DNA of 42,526 nt from PSLL01 sp964389705 (lineage in GTDB: Bacteria > Desulfobacterota_D > UBA1144 > Nemesobacterales > CSP1-2): assembly GCA_964389705.1 (NCBI GenBank), contig CAYMEO010000009.1:1-42526 (forward strand), in the 5' to 3' direction. The translations under genes and the position numbers were made by a program. Numbering within the stretch: the first letter of the stretch is position 1; each line of letters starts with the position of its first letter. Positions 23,097 through 32,454 of the stretch are shown here, piece by piece. A model generated the notes under the pieces. That model was not told where the DNA came from. It made no database searches and saw only the letters and a list, made by a program, of their open reading frames with translations.

Positions 23097-23195
23097 TTAG
23101 ATCAGAGCTTAAAAACCAAAAAGCATATTGGCCTTCCCTTGACAACCCACCGTTATCGGGGTAAGCCATTGGAAAAATAATTTAGGAGAGATAAT

Positions 23196-24299
23196 TTGTC
23201 TAAAATAATAGTTGGGGTTATTTTTGGAGGAAGATCGGTCGAACACGAGGTTTCGCTCCTTTCGGCAAGGTCAATTATAAGAAATATAAATACAGATAAG
23301 TACCAAATATTTCCCATCTTTATCGAAAAAAACGGAATTTGGCGAAAGGTCTCAGTTGACAGTTGGCTAAGGGGCGGGGGGTTAGAAGTTTTTACTAACT
23401 CCTTTCTCTCACCCTCTTTAAATCCAGTCAAACCTGTATTTTACGAAGTTTGTACAAACAGGGTTGAAGAAGAATATAGAGTTGATGTCCTATTCCCCGT
23501 TCTTCACGGAACCTACGGAGAAGATGGAACGGTACAAGGACTATTTGAGCTTATGGGGATTCCATTTGTCGGAGCCTCGGTCTTAGGCTCATCAGTCGGC
23601 ATGGACAAAATAATCATGAAAACCGTATTTAGAGAATCGGGACTTCCTGTAGTGAAATTCATAGGATTCTACAGACACGAATGGAGACTAAAAAAAAATA
23701 CAATAAGAGGGCAGATCCTCGATGAGGTCGGAGCACCATGTTTTGTAAAAGCCGCAAATCTGGGCTCAAGCGTCGGTATAACTAAGGTCAAATCAGAAGA
23801 TAAATTAGAAGAGGCTATAGATGCTGCCTGCGAATTCTCACACAGAATAATAGTCGAAAAGGCCGTAAAAAATCCAAGAGAGATTGAATTAAGCGTCCTG
23901 GGAAACGATGACCCAATTGCATCCCTTCCCGGAGAAATCATCCCACACAGAGAATTCTATGACTACATCGCAAAATACATAGAAGAGGGTACATCACTTA
24001 TTGTCCCGGCAAATCTCAATAAGGAGATGGTAGAGAAGTTGCAGGAATATGCCATTAGAGCCTTTAGATCAGTAGATTGCGCGGGTATGGCAAGGATAGA
24101 TTTCCTTATCGAAAGAGAAACTGGTGAGATCTTTGTGAGTGAAATTAACACAATTCCGGGCTTTACTCAGATAAGCATGTATCCAAAACTCTGGGAAGTA
24201 AGCGGGATAAAATACCCCGAGCTTATATCAAAGCTGATTGATCTGGCATTTGAGAGGCACGAAATGAAAAAGAAAATGAAAACGGATATAGAGCTATAG
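23196..24299 (+). CDS. ddl: D-alanine--D-alanine ligase
   Basis: This 367-residue ATP-grasp ligase joins two D-Ala for peptidoglycan precursors. Visible family blocks are VGVIFGGRSVEHEVSLLSA at the N-terminus, LFPVLHGTYGEDGTVQGLFELMGIPFVGASVLGSSVGMDK, the ATP-binding GAPCFVKAANLGSSVGI, and the C-terminal Mg/substrate loop EINTIPGFTQISMYPKLWEVSG. The start is a TTG at 23196 with TTAGGAG upstream. The C-terminus is convergent with the DMT transporter, only 2 bp apart. Confidence 0.97.
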   Translation: MSKIIVGVIFGGRSVEHEVSLLSARSIIRNINTDKYQIFPIFIEKNGIWRKVSVDSWLRGGGLEVFTNSFLSPSLNPVKPVFYEVCTNRVEEEYRVDVLFPVLHGTYGEDGTVQGLFELMGIPFVGASVLGSSVGMDKIIMKTVFRESGLPVVKFIGFYRHEWRLKKNTIRGQILDEVGAPCFVKAANLGSSVGITKVKSEDKLEEAIDAACEFSHRIIVEKAVKNPREIELSVLGNDDPIASLPGEIIPHREFYDYIAKYIEEGTSLIVPANLNKEMVEKLQEYAIRAFRSVDCAGMARIDFLIERETGEIFVSEINTIPGFTQISMYPKLWEVSGIKYPELISKLIDLAFERHEMKKKMKTDIEL

Positions 24300-24301
24300 A
24301 C

Positions 24302-25228
24302 CTATTCCTCAAGCACATCTGTCCTTTCTCCCCGAAAAATGACCAAAAATACAACGCCAATTAAAGTCCCTACACCACCTATCAACTTAATAACTGAAGG
24401 AAGATCATTGAAGAGGAGATACGAGAAGATAACGACGAAAAGAGACTCAAGAGACATCACGGCGGTTGACTGAGAAACACCGATAAGCTTGATTGATTCG
24501 AATTGACTCGCCTTTGCAATGTAGGCTCCCGTCACCCCACCCAAAATCATAAAGGCTAAGTCCTTCAGCCCCGGTGTTTGAAACCTTCCCGTAGATATAA
24601 GATAAACAAAGAGCACAACCGCTACTCCAAGAGACCTCAGGTTGGCTACTGTAAGCATATTTAAATGCTGAGCAAATCTCTTTACAATGAAGGATAAAAG
24701 AGAGTAAAAAAACGCCGCAAAAAGAGCCACCATCGTTCCAAAAATCAATGAAACCTCTCTTTGGTAGGCGACAACCAGACCACCTGCGATCGTAAGGATT
24801 ATTCCCACCACCTCCCATCTGTTTAATCTCTCATCTAAGAATACAATTCCCAAAAACAGGCTAAAGAGGGTCTGGGATTTCATAAGAAAAGACGTAAGTG
24901 GAGGTCCAATTGTTCTTAGAGAAATAATCCAGAGCGCAGAGCCAATTGCAGTCACCACGGAGCTCATTATAAATATAGATAAATACTTTCTTACGTGTCT
25001 TAGCTCGCTTCTCTGAGAGGGAATCATCATGGCAGTAAACATCGAAAAGAATGCCGCCCCCGAGAACCAGAAAAAGGTCACAGTCTCAGGATTTAAATTC
25101 TTATTCACGGATTTTCCAAACACATAAGATAGAGCCGTAAAAAAGGCAGTTCCCGCTATGAAAAAATAGCCCCGCAGAGGGTATTTGTATTTGATTATCT
25201 CCGTCTTTAGTTTTGGTAATTCACTCAT
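24302..25228 (-). CDS. EamA/DMT-family transporter
   Basis: This 308-residue protein has about ten hydrophobic spans arranged as two EamA repeats. The first includes TVTFFWFSGAAFFSMFTAMM and PPLTSFLMKSQTLFSLFLGIVFLDERLNRWEVVGIIL. The second includes GVTGAYIAKASQFESIKLIGVSQSTAVMSLESLFVVIFSYLLF. It is an inner-membrane drug/metabolite exporter or nucleotide-sugar-type transporter whose substrate cannot be predicted. It is a monocistronic-looking gene on the minus strand. Confidence 0.9.
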   Translation of the reverse strand: MSELPKLKTEIIKYKYPLRGYFFIAGTAFFTALSYVFGKSVNKNLNPETVTFFWFSGAAFFSMFTAMMIPSQRSELRHVRKYLSIFIMSSVVTAIGSALWIISLRTIGPPLTSFLMKSQTLFSLFLGIVFLDERLNRWEVVGIILTIAGGLVVAYQREVSLIFGTMVALFAAFFYSLLSFIVKRFAQHLNMLTVANLRSLGVAVVLFVYLISTGRFQTPGLKDLAFMILGGVTGAYIAKASQFESIKLIGVSQSTAVMSLESLFVVIFSYLLFNDLPSVIKLIGGVGTLIGVVFLVIFRGERTDVLEE

Positions 25229-25325
25229 GTGTTTAAATACCTAGTCACGACAAACATGAATTATAGAACAATACAAAATGTGTCATGCGTTTTGTACCAT
25301 TTTATTCTTAGATAAACTACCAGCA

Positions 25326-26240
25326 TCACTCCTTCTCTACCACCACGCAAGGAGCGAGACGGATATGCCAGACACTAAATATTGCAGAAGGAAGTGCGGC
25401 AATGGCTCCGAAATGGGCCGCTGCGAGTGTAACTCCAAGGCCGGAGTTCTGCATTCCGACCTCAATTGATACAGCCCGCGCCTTTGGAATTTCCATTCCA
25501 AATAACCTTGCGATATAAAAGCCAAGTGCAAGCCCAACTATATTGTGAACCATGACAGCAAGAGCAGATCTAAAACCTATCCTTCCTATAGACTCGGCAT
25601 TTGCCGCTACTATCACCCCGACAATAAATATAATGGTAATTGAAGAAATCATGGGAAGAAGGGGAAGCGCAGCCTCAACCCTTTCTTTAAATAAACCTCT
25701 TACAACTAATCCAAGCACTATAGGAAGGAGAATAACCTCAACCGTAGAGATAAATAGCTTCAGCACGGGCACAGCAGTCCACTCGCCGGCAAGTAGATAA
25801 GTAAAGAGCGGGGTAAGAGCAGGGGAAAAAAGGGTAGTTACCGATGTCACGGCGACTGAGAGGGCAACGTCTCCTCGTCCGAGATAGGTCATTACGTTTG
25901 AAGCCGTCCCCCCTGGACACGAACCCACAAGCACAACACCAACCGCAAGAAGAGGCTCAAGCCTGAAAACCTTCGCAAGTGCAAACCCCGCAAGTGGCAT
26001 AATACCGTACTGAGCACAAAATCCTATTGCCACATCCCGTGGTCTCAGAAACACCCTTTTGAAGTCTTCCTTCTTAAGGGTTACTCCCATTCCGAACATT
26101 ATTACTCCCAAGGCAGGAGTGATTAGAAAAGTCAGTCCCGAAAAGCGCTTTGGACAGAAATACGTGAGGATCGAAAATCCAATTATCCAAAATGTGAAAT
26201 AAGCCGTAAAGACGCGATTTAAGAACCCAATAGCCTTCAA
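25326..26240 (-). CDS. bile acid:sodium symporter family (BASS) transporter
   Basis: This 304-residue, roughly ten-span membrane protein has the BASS hallmarks LTFLITPALGVIMFGMGVTLKKEDFKRVFLRPRDVAIGF, VGVVLVGSCPGGTASNVMTYLGRGDVALSVAVTSVTTLFSPALTPL, and the late EVGMQNSGLGVTLAAAHFG. The two unwound-helix regions that bind Na+ (PGGTASN and GMQNSGL) are intact. It probably takes up an organic anion with Na+; in bacteria substrates include pantoate or keto acids. A good promoter precedes it at 26280-26308. Confidence 0.93.
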   Translation of the reverse strand: MKAIGFLNRVFTAYFTFWIIGFSILTYFCPKRFSGLTFLITPALGVIMFGMGVTLKKEDFKRVFLRPRDVAIGFCAQYGIMPLAGFALAKVFRLEPLLAVGVVLVGSCPGGTASNVMTYLGRGDVALSVAVTSVTTLFSPALTPLFTYLLAGEWTAVPVLKLFISTVEVILLPIVLGLVVRGLFKERVEAALPLLPMISSITIIFIVGVIVAANAESIGRIGFRSALAVMVHNIVGLALGFYIARLFGMEIPKARAVSIEVGMQNSGLGVTLAAAHFGAIAALPSAIFSVWHIRLAPCVVVEKE

Positions 26241-26279
26241 ATTTTTGTTTTATTAGAAGCTGATTTTGATAAGAGGGGA

Positions 26280-26308
26280 AAATTACACAAGATTCAGTCG
26301 AGTGTCAA
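26280..26308 (-). promoter_or_regulatory. sigma-70-like promoter for the BASS transporter
   Basis: On the minus strand a perfect TTGACA (26308-26303) and TAATTT (26285-26280) are 17 bp apart, 40 bp upstream of the transporter start. Confidence 0.55.
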
Positions 26309-26382
26309 TCTTATCAATCACAATAGTAGAATTCCAAGAGATACGTTACACACATTCGTACCCTATGTGATATAACAGGGAT

Positions 26383-26411
26383 TTGAAATTAAGATAGAGA
26401 ATATTTATATT
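26383..26411 (+). promoter_or_regulatory. possible promoter for the small gene at 26526
   Basis: TTGAAA (26383-26388) and TATATT (26406-26411) are 17 bp apart, leaving a leader of about 110 nt before ATG 26526. Confidence 0.4.
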
Positions 26412-26525
26412 CTTCTAGATACGTTGGTGTTTTATCGATGAGATGGCATACTACTGTAGACGTATTGGAAGTCGGCAGTTGTTTTTAGTTTTTTCAGATT
26501 AAAGACAACAATAGAGGAAATAGTA

Positions 26526-26795
26526 ATGAACGACTATACGTATGATAAATATCTAGAAAGATGGAATTCAAAATTTGGAGAGTCTCAATTTGCTGAGGTG
26601 TATTACAGTTCACACGGTGTTATCTTACCTATAACAATAAATAGACTCTCTCCAGAGGTGTTTGAACATACAAAAAACAAACTGATGGAGCTACAAGAGG
26701 AATTTGATTTCTATTCAGAAAATAGATATGAAGAAGGAATGGAGAAGACCTTATTAAAGATGATACCCTATGAACTGGTGCTGCTTATTTCATAA
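26526..26795 (+). CDS. small hypothetical protein
   Basis: This 89-residue protein starts MNDYTYDKYLERWNSKFGES and has a charged middle (TKNKLMELQEEFDFYSENRYEEGMEKTLL) and hydrophobic end (YELVLLIS). GAGGAAATAG precedes ATG 26526 and a plausible promoter lies upstream, so it is likely expressed. No family, signal peptide or membrane span is recognised. It converges with lysA, 25 bp apart. Confidence 0.6.
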   Translation: MNDYTYDKYLERWNSKFGESQFAEVYYSSHGVILPITINRLSPEVFEHTKNKLMELQEEFDFYSENRYEEGMEKTLLKMIPYELVLLIS

Positions 26796-26820
26796 TTCTG
26801 CTCAAGTTACAGGGATTAAG

Positions 26821-28089
26821 CTATCCTCGTTTGAGAAAATCCGGAATAACCTCTCCTCTAATTAGATCTTCATACTTTTCTCTTTCCCTCACTACAAAAA
26901 ACTCCTCTCCCCTTACCATAACCTCAGGGACACGGGGGCGGGTGTTGTAATTAGAAGACATCACGAATCCGTAAGCACCTGCACTCAGAATTGCAAGAAG
27001 ATCACCCCTTTCTACCTTTGGAAGTCCCCGGTCTTTTGCAAAAAAATCCCCAGATTCACAGATAGGTCCCACAACATCTACGGTTTCTTCATCCCCCAGG
27101 CTCTCATTGGCGGTAATAATCTCATGGTAAGAATCGTAAAAAGCAGGGCGGATCAGATCGTTCATCGCGGCATCTACTACTACGAACTTCTTAGAGGCCC
27201 CCTTTTTTACGTAGAGCACTCTAGTAAGCAGAATTCCAGCATTTCCTACAAGCACCCTTCCCGGCTCTAAAACCAGTTTATATGGGGTGCCACTTATCTC
27301 CCTTTTTATCACATCCGCATATTCCCTCGGATGCGGCGGCATCTCACCTTCTCTGTAGGTTATTCCTAGTCCACCTCCAATGTCAATGTACTGTATTTTG
27401 ATGCCCTCTTTTTCTAAAGCACCGCCAAGTTCAATGAGCTTTTTTAACGATTCCACAAACGGCTCAAGCTCAAATATCTGAGAGCCTATATGTGCATCTA
27501 TTCCTACAATTTCAATTCCCCCCATTCTCGCAGCCTCTTTATAAGCATCCACTGCTCTGTTAATCTCAATTCCAAACTTGCTCTTCTTGAGTCCGGTAGA
27601 GATGTATGGATGGGTCTTTGGATCAATATCTGGATTTACTCGAATAGCGATTCTTGCCTTTTTACCCTTTGCCTTTGCAACGTTATCGAGCACATGAAGT
27701 TCTTCAATGGATTCAACATTAAAGAACAAAATCCCCACCTCGATTGCGGATTTCATCTCCTCTTCTGTTTTTCCGACACCTGAGAAAACAACCTTTGACG
27801 GGTCTCCACCCGCGCGAAGGACACGAAAGAGCTCCCCACCTGAGACAACATCAAATCCGATCTTCAAATTCGCGTATGTTCTTAGAACCGCGAGGTTTGA
27901 ATTTGCTTTTACAGAGAAGCAGATCAGAGGATTTATATCAGAGAACGCATCGCGAAAAACATCAAAATCCCCTTCTAAGGCAGAATTGCTATAGACATAA
28001 CAAGGAGTGCCGACGGCTTCGGCAATCTCTTTTATCGGAACGTCTTCAACGTAATACTCCCCACCTTTGTATTGAAAGTCATACCACAT
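26821..28089 (-). CDS. lysA: diaminopimelate decarboxylase
   Basis: The 422-residue fold-type III PLP enzyme converts meso-DAP to L-lysine. The PLP lysine is in CFSVKANSNLAVLR; the phosphate and substrate blocks IGIDAHIGSQI, YIDIGGGLGITY, LEPGRVLVGNAGILLTRVLYVK, and the partner-subunit motif GPICESGDFFAKDRGLP with GAYGFVMSSNYN are present. ATG 28089 (MWYDFQYKGG) is preferred over the longer ORF because AAGGAG lies upstream at suitable distance. It follows the HCCA-isomerase-like gene (68 bp) in the same direction. Confidence 0.97.
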   Translation of the reverse strand: MWYDFQYKGGEYYVEDVPIKEIAEAVGTPCYVYSNSALEGDFDVFRDAFSDINPLICFSVKANSNLAVLRTYANLKIGFDVVSGGELFRVLRAGGDPSKVVFSGVGKTEEEMKSAIEVGILFFNVESIEELHVLDNVAKAKGKKARIAIRVNPDIDPKTHPYISTGLKKSKFGIEINRAVDAYKEAARMGGIEIVGIDAHIGSQIFELEPFVESLKKLIELGGALEKEGIKIQYIDIGGGLGITYREGEMPPHPREYADVIKREISGTPYKLVLEPGRVLVGNAGILLTRVLYVKKGASKKFVVVDAAMNDLIRPAFYDSYHEIITANESLGDEETVDVVGPICESGDFFAKDRGLPKVERGDLLAILSAGAYGFVMSSNYNTRPRVPEVMVRGEEFFVVREREKYEDLIRGEVIPDFLKRG

Positions 28090-28157
28090 TGGCACTCTTC
28101 TCCTTTGGACTTGGTGAAGAGAATTTACCAAGAAGCCGTAACAAAATCAATTAGTAA

Positions 28158-28751
28158 CTACAAATTCCCCTTTAAGCACTCTTCAACAAAAATCAGTCTA
28201 TCATTTCCCCAGAACATCTTCCCATCAACATAGAACGTAGGAGCGCCAAATGCGCCGCGCTTTACGGCCTCGGCGGTTTCATCTCTGAGTTTATCCTTTA
28301 TATACTGCTCTCCTATCCTTTGAAGGAACCAGCCTGCATCTATACCGATCTCAGTTACCGCGCTTTTTAAGATCTCATCTTGACTTAAGTCACGTCCTTC
28401 AACCCAATAGAGTCTAAACAGATGATGGGTGTAATCACTGATTTTATCCTTTTCCTTTGCGGCTAAAGCGCCTCGCATTGGCTTTACGCTGTTGAGTGGA
28501 AATAAATCGGGAAAGTTAAGCCGAACTCCATAGTACAGTGCCCAGTCATATAAGTCTTTAATCATATATGCCTTTTTATTCGGCACCTCAAGCGGGGCTC
28601 GGTTTCCCGTCTCTTTATACACGCCTCCGAGAAGAAAAGGCTTCCATTCTAGTTGGGCATCATATTTTTCACAGATTCTCTCAATCTGAGTTGATGCAAG
28701 ATAGCTATAGGGACTTCCAAGATCATAGTAAAACTCAACCCTTTTTTTCAT
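28158..28751 (-). CDS. DsbA-family protein, 2-hydroxychromene-2-carboxylate isomerase-like
   Basis: This 197-residue thioredoxin-fold protein reads VEFYYDLGSPYSYLASTQIERI and WKPFLLGGVYKETGN, then VKRGAFGAPTFYVDGKMFWGNDRL. This is the kappa-class GST/HCCA isomerase pattern: the DsbA CXXC is replaced by SPYSY, the cis-Pro loop is GAPTF, and the FWGNDRL ending is conserved. It would be a glutathione-type isomerase or oxidoreductase. ATG 28751 with GAGGTG upstream is preferred over the start 13 codons earlier. Confidence 0.9.
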   Translation of the reverse strand: MKKRVEFYYDLGSPYSYLASTQIERICEKYDAQLEWKPFLLGGVYKETGNRAPLEVPNKKAYMIKDLYDWALYYGVRLNFPDLFPLNSVKPMRGALAAKEKDKISDYTHHLFRLYWVEGRDLSQDEILKSAVTEIGIDAGWFLQRIGEQYIKDKLRDETAEAVKRGAFGAPTFYVDGKMFWGNDRLIFVEECLKGNL

Positions 28752-28853
28752 CTCTTCACACCTCAAAGTAGAAACAGCACACTTCCCCACCCCTTTGATT
28801 AAAGATTATGCAACTAAATATGGTTGCGGTTGGCTTCTACTCTTGTACCATTT

Positions 28854-29273
28854 CTATTTCTTGATTATCTCTTCAATCTTAATATCAAAGATTAAAGTTT
28901 TCCCGGCAAGCGGATGGTTATAGTTGACCTCTACTTCTTTATCCGAAACACCAGTTACATAACAATTGCCCTGAGGGGTTCTAAGCATCATGCCTATCTG
29001 CGGCTCAATGTTATTCCTCTTAAAAGCCTCAAGAGGAATTGTTCTGACAAAGCTTGGGTCTTCCAAGCCATACCCATCCTCAGGAGAGACGGTGATCTCT
29101 TTTTCTTCACCCTGTGTCATTCCCAGTATTTCTTTATCGAGTCCCCTTATAAGCTTTCCAGTCCCAACCTCGATAGAGATTGGCTTATCGGACGTATCAA
29201 ATATAGAGCCGTCTTCAAGCCTCCCTACAAAACTAAATCTAACTGTATCCCCTAATTCCACTTTATTGCTCAT
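28854..29273 (-). CDS. SlyD-like FKBP-type peptidyl-prolyl isomerase
   Basis: The 139-residue protein has the FKBP core split by an insert-in-flap domain: VRFSFVGRLEDGSIFDTS, LIRGLDKEILGMTQGEEKEITVSPEDGYG, then NYNHPLAGKTLIFDIKIEEI. The NHPLAGK-L-F motif is diagnostic of the SlyD/FkpB group. It catalyses prolyl cis-trans isomerisation and acts as a chaperone. The His-rich metal-binding tail of E. coli SlyD is absent. AGGTGCC precedes ATG 29273. Confidence 0.93.
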   Translation of the reverse strand: MSNKVELGDTVRFSFVGRLEDGSIFDTSDKPISIEVGTGKLIRGLDKEILGMTQGEEKEITVSPEDGYGLEDPSFVRTIPLEAFKRNNIEPQIGMMLRTPQGNCYVTGVSDKEVEVNYNHPLAGKTLIFDIKIEEIIKK

Positions 29274-29602
29274 ATGGCACCTCCGTATTTTAATTAACTA
29301 AGTGTGTGGAACATTATATGCTAATGGTGACTAGAAGACGCTCATAATATTACAGAGCCTCTTGAGAGCACAGAAGAGTTTTAATCGGTTTCTTATGATC
29401 TCGCCTTTTGCCCAAATTCAAAATAAGGCCTAAGTACCATTCAGCCAATATTCAGAAGATACCACGATGAGCAAAGAAATCCAAGTTTATAAGACCGTGA
29501 AAATCCGATTTCATCTGAAATCATCTAAATGGAGAGTTCTTGATTCAGGAGTAGTTTCCATTCTATAATTCTAAATTATTTTAAGAAGGAGGTCGTCTTT
29601 CG
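29274..29602. other. intergenic region with divergent promoters
   Basis: No gene is seen in these 329 bp. They separate the divergent FKBP and SDR genes. The SDR promoter is at 29540-29569; on the minus strand a TATAAT near 29317-29322 is a possible -10 for the FKBP gene, without a clear -35. Confidence 0.5.
29540..29569 (+). promoter_or_regulatory. sigma-70-like promoter for the SDR gene
   Basis: TTGATT (29540-29545) and a perfect TATAAT (29564-29569) are 18 bp apart, 34 bp upstream of ATG 29603. Confidence 0.6.
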
Positions 29603-30367
29603 ATGAAGCTTAAAGACAAAATAGCCCTAATCACAGGTGGAAGCCTGGGCATTGGGAAAGCAACTGCCTTTCTTTTTGCAAAAGAAGGCGCAAAGGTCAT
29701 AATCACTGGGCGCACAGAGAGAAGCTTAAAGCAGGCGGTGGAAGAAGCCGGAAAAGAAGGCCTTAAAATTGACTATATTGTAAGCGATGTTGCAAAAGAA
29801 GAGGACTGCAAGGCCGCTGTTGACTATGCAATCAACAAATACGGTCGTATTGACATACTCTTTAATAACGCTGGTGTCCTTCCTTTAGGGGTAACACACG
29901 AAACCCCGACAGAGGACTGGGATAATGTGTTTAATATAAATGTAAGAGGGACTTATCTCATGTCTAAATACACAATTCCACACATGCTAAAGCAGGGTAA
30001 GGGCTGCATTGTAAATAACTCCTCTGTACTAGGACTAAAGGCAATTCCGGGGGCGGCTGCATACAATGCCTCAAAAGGGGCTATAACACAGCTTACAAGA
30101 AGCATGGCTCTTGAATACGCAGACAAAGGGATACGAGTAAATGGAATATGCCCCGGAACAATTGTAACTCCAATGGTAGAGAGATTCCTCAAGGAGGTAC
30201 CATCCGCCGAGGAATTCCTCAAATCCCTGCAGCCGATTTACCAATCACTCGGACGATTTGGAAAGCCCGAAGAAATCGCCCATGCTGTTTTATTCCTATG
30301 CGATGACAACGTGGCATTTATGACAGGCACAATGCTTTCTGTAGACGGTGGCTGGATTGCAAAATAA
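29603..30367 (+). CDS. short-chain dehydrogenase/reductase
   Basis: This 254-residue classical SDR has TGGSLGIG (11-18), FNNAG (87-91), catalytic Ser141, Tyr154 and Lys158 (YNASK), and ICPGTIVTPM after the active site. It ends GGWIAK. The cofactor loop (ITGRTERS with Arg after the second strand) suggests NADP preference. Its substrate is not predictable; such enzymes act on 3-oxoacyl, glucose-type or steroid-like alcohols. GGAGG precedes ATG 29603. Confidence 0.9.
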   Translation: MKLKDKIALITGGSLGIGKATAFLFAKEGAKVIITGRTERSLKQAVEEAGKEGLKIDYIVSDVAKEEDCKAAVDYAINKYGRIDILFNNAGVLPLGVTHETPTEDWDNVFNINVRGTYLMSKYTIPHMLKQGKGCIVNNSSVLGLKAIPGAAAYNASKGAITQLTRSMALEYADKGIRVNGICPGTIVTPMVERFLKEVPSAEEFLKSLQPIYQSLGRFGKPEEIAHAVLFLCDDNVAFMTGTMLSVDGGWIAK

Positions 30368-30485
30368 AACCCTTTATGGAAAGATGTATAACTTAAAACA
30401 CCGCATGTAGGGGTGGGTCTTGCAATTGGCCCGCTCTTGTGTAACCTGCAGGGTTGTCCATATAATTATCACATGGAGGAAGAGA

Positions 30486-30821
30486 ATGAGGCTTTTTATA
30501 ATCGCCGTTTTCTTTTCGTTTTTAACCCTTAGTCTTAGCCGAAGTGCCGACTCGGAGGAATATGCCCTTACAGCGGCTCAAAAACACTTTGCAGCCATTG
30601 TAAAAGGCCTTCCCGGTGTGACCGGTGTCGAATGGAGGTCGCCCGTATCTTTCTGGGTAAAGGCCTCTTCAAAAGCGGTCGGTTCACCGCCAAAGCCACA
30701 GGCGGCAAAACAACTTGCAGATATTCTTGTCCAAAGAGGCAGAACGGCTCTTAGACAACCGTTCTGCGTTCACATATACCAGGAAGGTGCCAATGAGCTT
30801 GCAAAATCATGTATGTACTAA
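30486..30821 (+). CDS. small secreted protein, unknown function
   Basis: The 111-residue precursor starts MRLFIIAVFFSFLTLSLSRSADSEE, a convincing signal peptide. The mature part (ALTAAQKHFAAIVKGLPGVTGVEWRSPVSFWVKAS, then PQAAKQLADILVQRGRTALRQPFCVHIYQ) has two cysteines that could form a disulfide. GGAGGAAGAG precedes ATG 30486, which decides this start over an in-frame ATG at 30420. No family name is recognised. Confidence 0.7.
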   Translation: MRLFIIAVFFSFLTLSLSRSADSEEYALTAAQKHFAAIVKGLPGVTGVEWRSPVSFWVKASSKAVGSPPKPQAAKQLADILVQRGRTALRQPFCVHIYQEGANELAKSCMY

Positions 30822-30965
30822 TGGGTAAAATCACTATAGCAAGTAATGCCCCCTAAGTGTAATGGAGAGAAAAAACAGGTACAAGTTAAAGTCCGTTCCT
30901 ATGTTTTTCTTATTCAAAACGGCGCTGGCGCATCTTGAAATAGATTTTTATACTAGGAGGATAAC

Positions 30966-31517
30966 ATGAAAAGATTGGGTTTATCCTTACCTGTTCTCTT
31001 AATCATAGGATGTATCGCTGAGACGCCTTATGATGTCCCAAAAAGAGAAACCTATAAGAACGAACCAGTCACATTCAGCGCCCCTTATGACGATGTCTGG
31101 TTAGCAGCAGTTACAGCGGTTGAAGAACTCAACTGGGATACAAAAAACGTGAACAAAGAGTCAGGAATTATACAGCTTAGAACCTCCTATGTATACAACA
31201 CATCTTTTGGAAAATATGAAAGGGTGTACTTAGAGCCTAAAAACGGCGAATTTGAACATTCAAAAATTAAATCTTACTTGAGAAAAATCTCTTATTATGA
31301 GCAAGATGCACCTCCTATTCCAGAATTCGTAAGAGAGACCTTGAGTGTAAAAGTAAAATCTATATCGCCATATGAGACTCAGGTCAAAATAAATTATGAG
31401 ATAATGCCATATTACAATTATAAAATCGGGTATCTAGGTACAGTAAAATCAAACGGATATATCGAAAAACATCTATTTAAAAGAATACAAGAAATACTAA
31501 CAAGAAAGGAGCATTAA
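30966..31517 (+). CDS. putative lipoprotein
   Basis: The 183-residue precursor begins MKRLGLSLPVLLIIGCIAETP with a lipobox (LIIGC), so Cys16 should be lipidated. The mature part (VTFSAPYDDVWLAAVTAVEELNWDTKNVNKESGIIQLRTSY) resembles the 'behaviour of a periplasmic small domain' proteins with a beta-strand plus helix repeated pattern, as in NlpC-less BamC-like lipoproteins, but I cannot assign a family. AGGAGG precedes ATG 30966. It converges with dcd, 11 bp apart. Confidence 0.75.
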   Translation: MKRLGLSLPVLLIIGCIAETPYDVPKRETYKNEPVTFSAPYDDVWLAAVTAVEELNWDTKNVNKESGIIQLRTSYVYNTSFGKYERVYLEPKNGEFEHSKIKSYLRKISYYEQDAPPIPEFVRETLSVKVKSISPYETQVKINYEIMPYYNYKIGYLGTVKSNGYIEKHLFKRIQEILTRKEH

Positions 31518-31528
31518 ATCTAATTATC

Positions 31529-32047
31529 CTAAAAATTCCCCTCATTCTGTTCTCTAAATCTCCCCTTATAAGTCGCCGCGCCGATTGTTCTCTGGAATAT
31601 AAACTGACATATTGCCGTTCCTGGATATAAGCCAAGGGGCATGGGACTAAAGTTGCTTATCTCCAGACACTGCTTGTTGCTTATACCCGGCTGGACAAAA
31701 CTCGTAGATATGTGTACTAAAAGCCCTAGTCTCGCAAACCTACTTCTTCCCTCAAGCCATCCACAGATGTTGGGAGAGAGTGTTATCCTTTCCCTTGTGA
31801 TTCCAAGCACCATCTCCCCAGGCATTAAGATTAGGTGATCCTTGACTGTAATCTTCTCGGTAACGTCCTCATAGTTTGCACTATCCCCGATCTCTACAAC
31901 CTCCCTTATATTCCTGAATACCCTAAATTCGCTACTGAGATGCAAATCCACAGAGGCAGGACCCAACTGCTCTAGTGAGAATGGTTCAATTTTAATATTG
32001 CCTCGATCTATCTCCTTTAGTATCTCATCCCTTGTTAATATACTCAT
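31529..32047 (-). CDS. dcd: dCTP deaminase
   Basis: This 172-residue trimeric dUTPase-fold enzyme removes ammonia from dCTP to give dUTP. Visible blocks are GPASVDLHLSSEFRVF, LMPGEMVLGITRERITLSPNICGWLEGRSRFARLGLLVH with the catalytic Glu in WLEGRSR, and the end PMPLGLYPGTAICQFIFQ. Length is slightly short but complete. GAGGGTATAA precedes ATG 32047. A weak promoter (TTGAAT/TATGAT, 18 bp apart) lies near 32120-32150. Confidence 0.93.
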   Translation of the reverse strand: MSILTRDEILKEIDRGNIKIEPFSLEQLGPASVDLHLSSEFRVFRNIREVVEIGDSANYEDVTEKITVKDHLILMPGEMVLGITRERITLSPNICGWLEGRSRFARLGLLVHISTSFVQPGISNKQCLEISNFSPMPLGLYPGTAICQFIFQRTIGAATYKGRFREQNEGNF

Positions 32048-32454
32048 TTATACCCTCAGACAGAAAAATTTGAAGAATCACTTTCTTTAAGAAGGCCTCA
32101 ATATCATAAATCATAATCTACATAAAATTCAACATTGAGGAAAGTGCTTTTAACTCCAAATAACCCTGATCAACAATAAATAATTATTCCAATATAAAAG
32201 GTGTAAAATCTAATAATTTACTTTAAATAAACTCTACGATTTATAAAGAACTGTGGACAAGTCTAAGAAAGCTCAGAATCAGGTTTAAAATCTGTGAAAT
32301 ACAAGTACCTATAATCTAAAGTGTTAGCTGAGATTAACCTAATAATGTCTCATCGTTCCTAGTTTTCACCCAAAGACTACCTTAAATCCATATTGGAAAG
32401 CAATAAACCCACCTATTGAAAGCAGACAAATAGAAGAGAAGTTGATTTTTTTAG
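32048..32454. other. 407-bp AT-rich intergenic region
   Basis: I see no gene or structured RNA here in either strand. It contains the upstream region of dcd (a weak minus-strand TTGAAT-N18-TATGAT) and the downstream region of leuD, with no clear terminator. Confidence 0.5.
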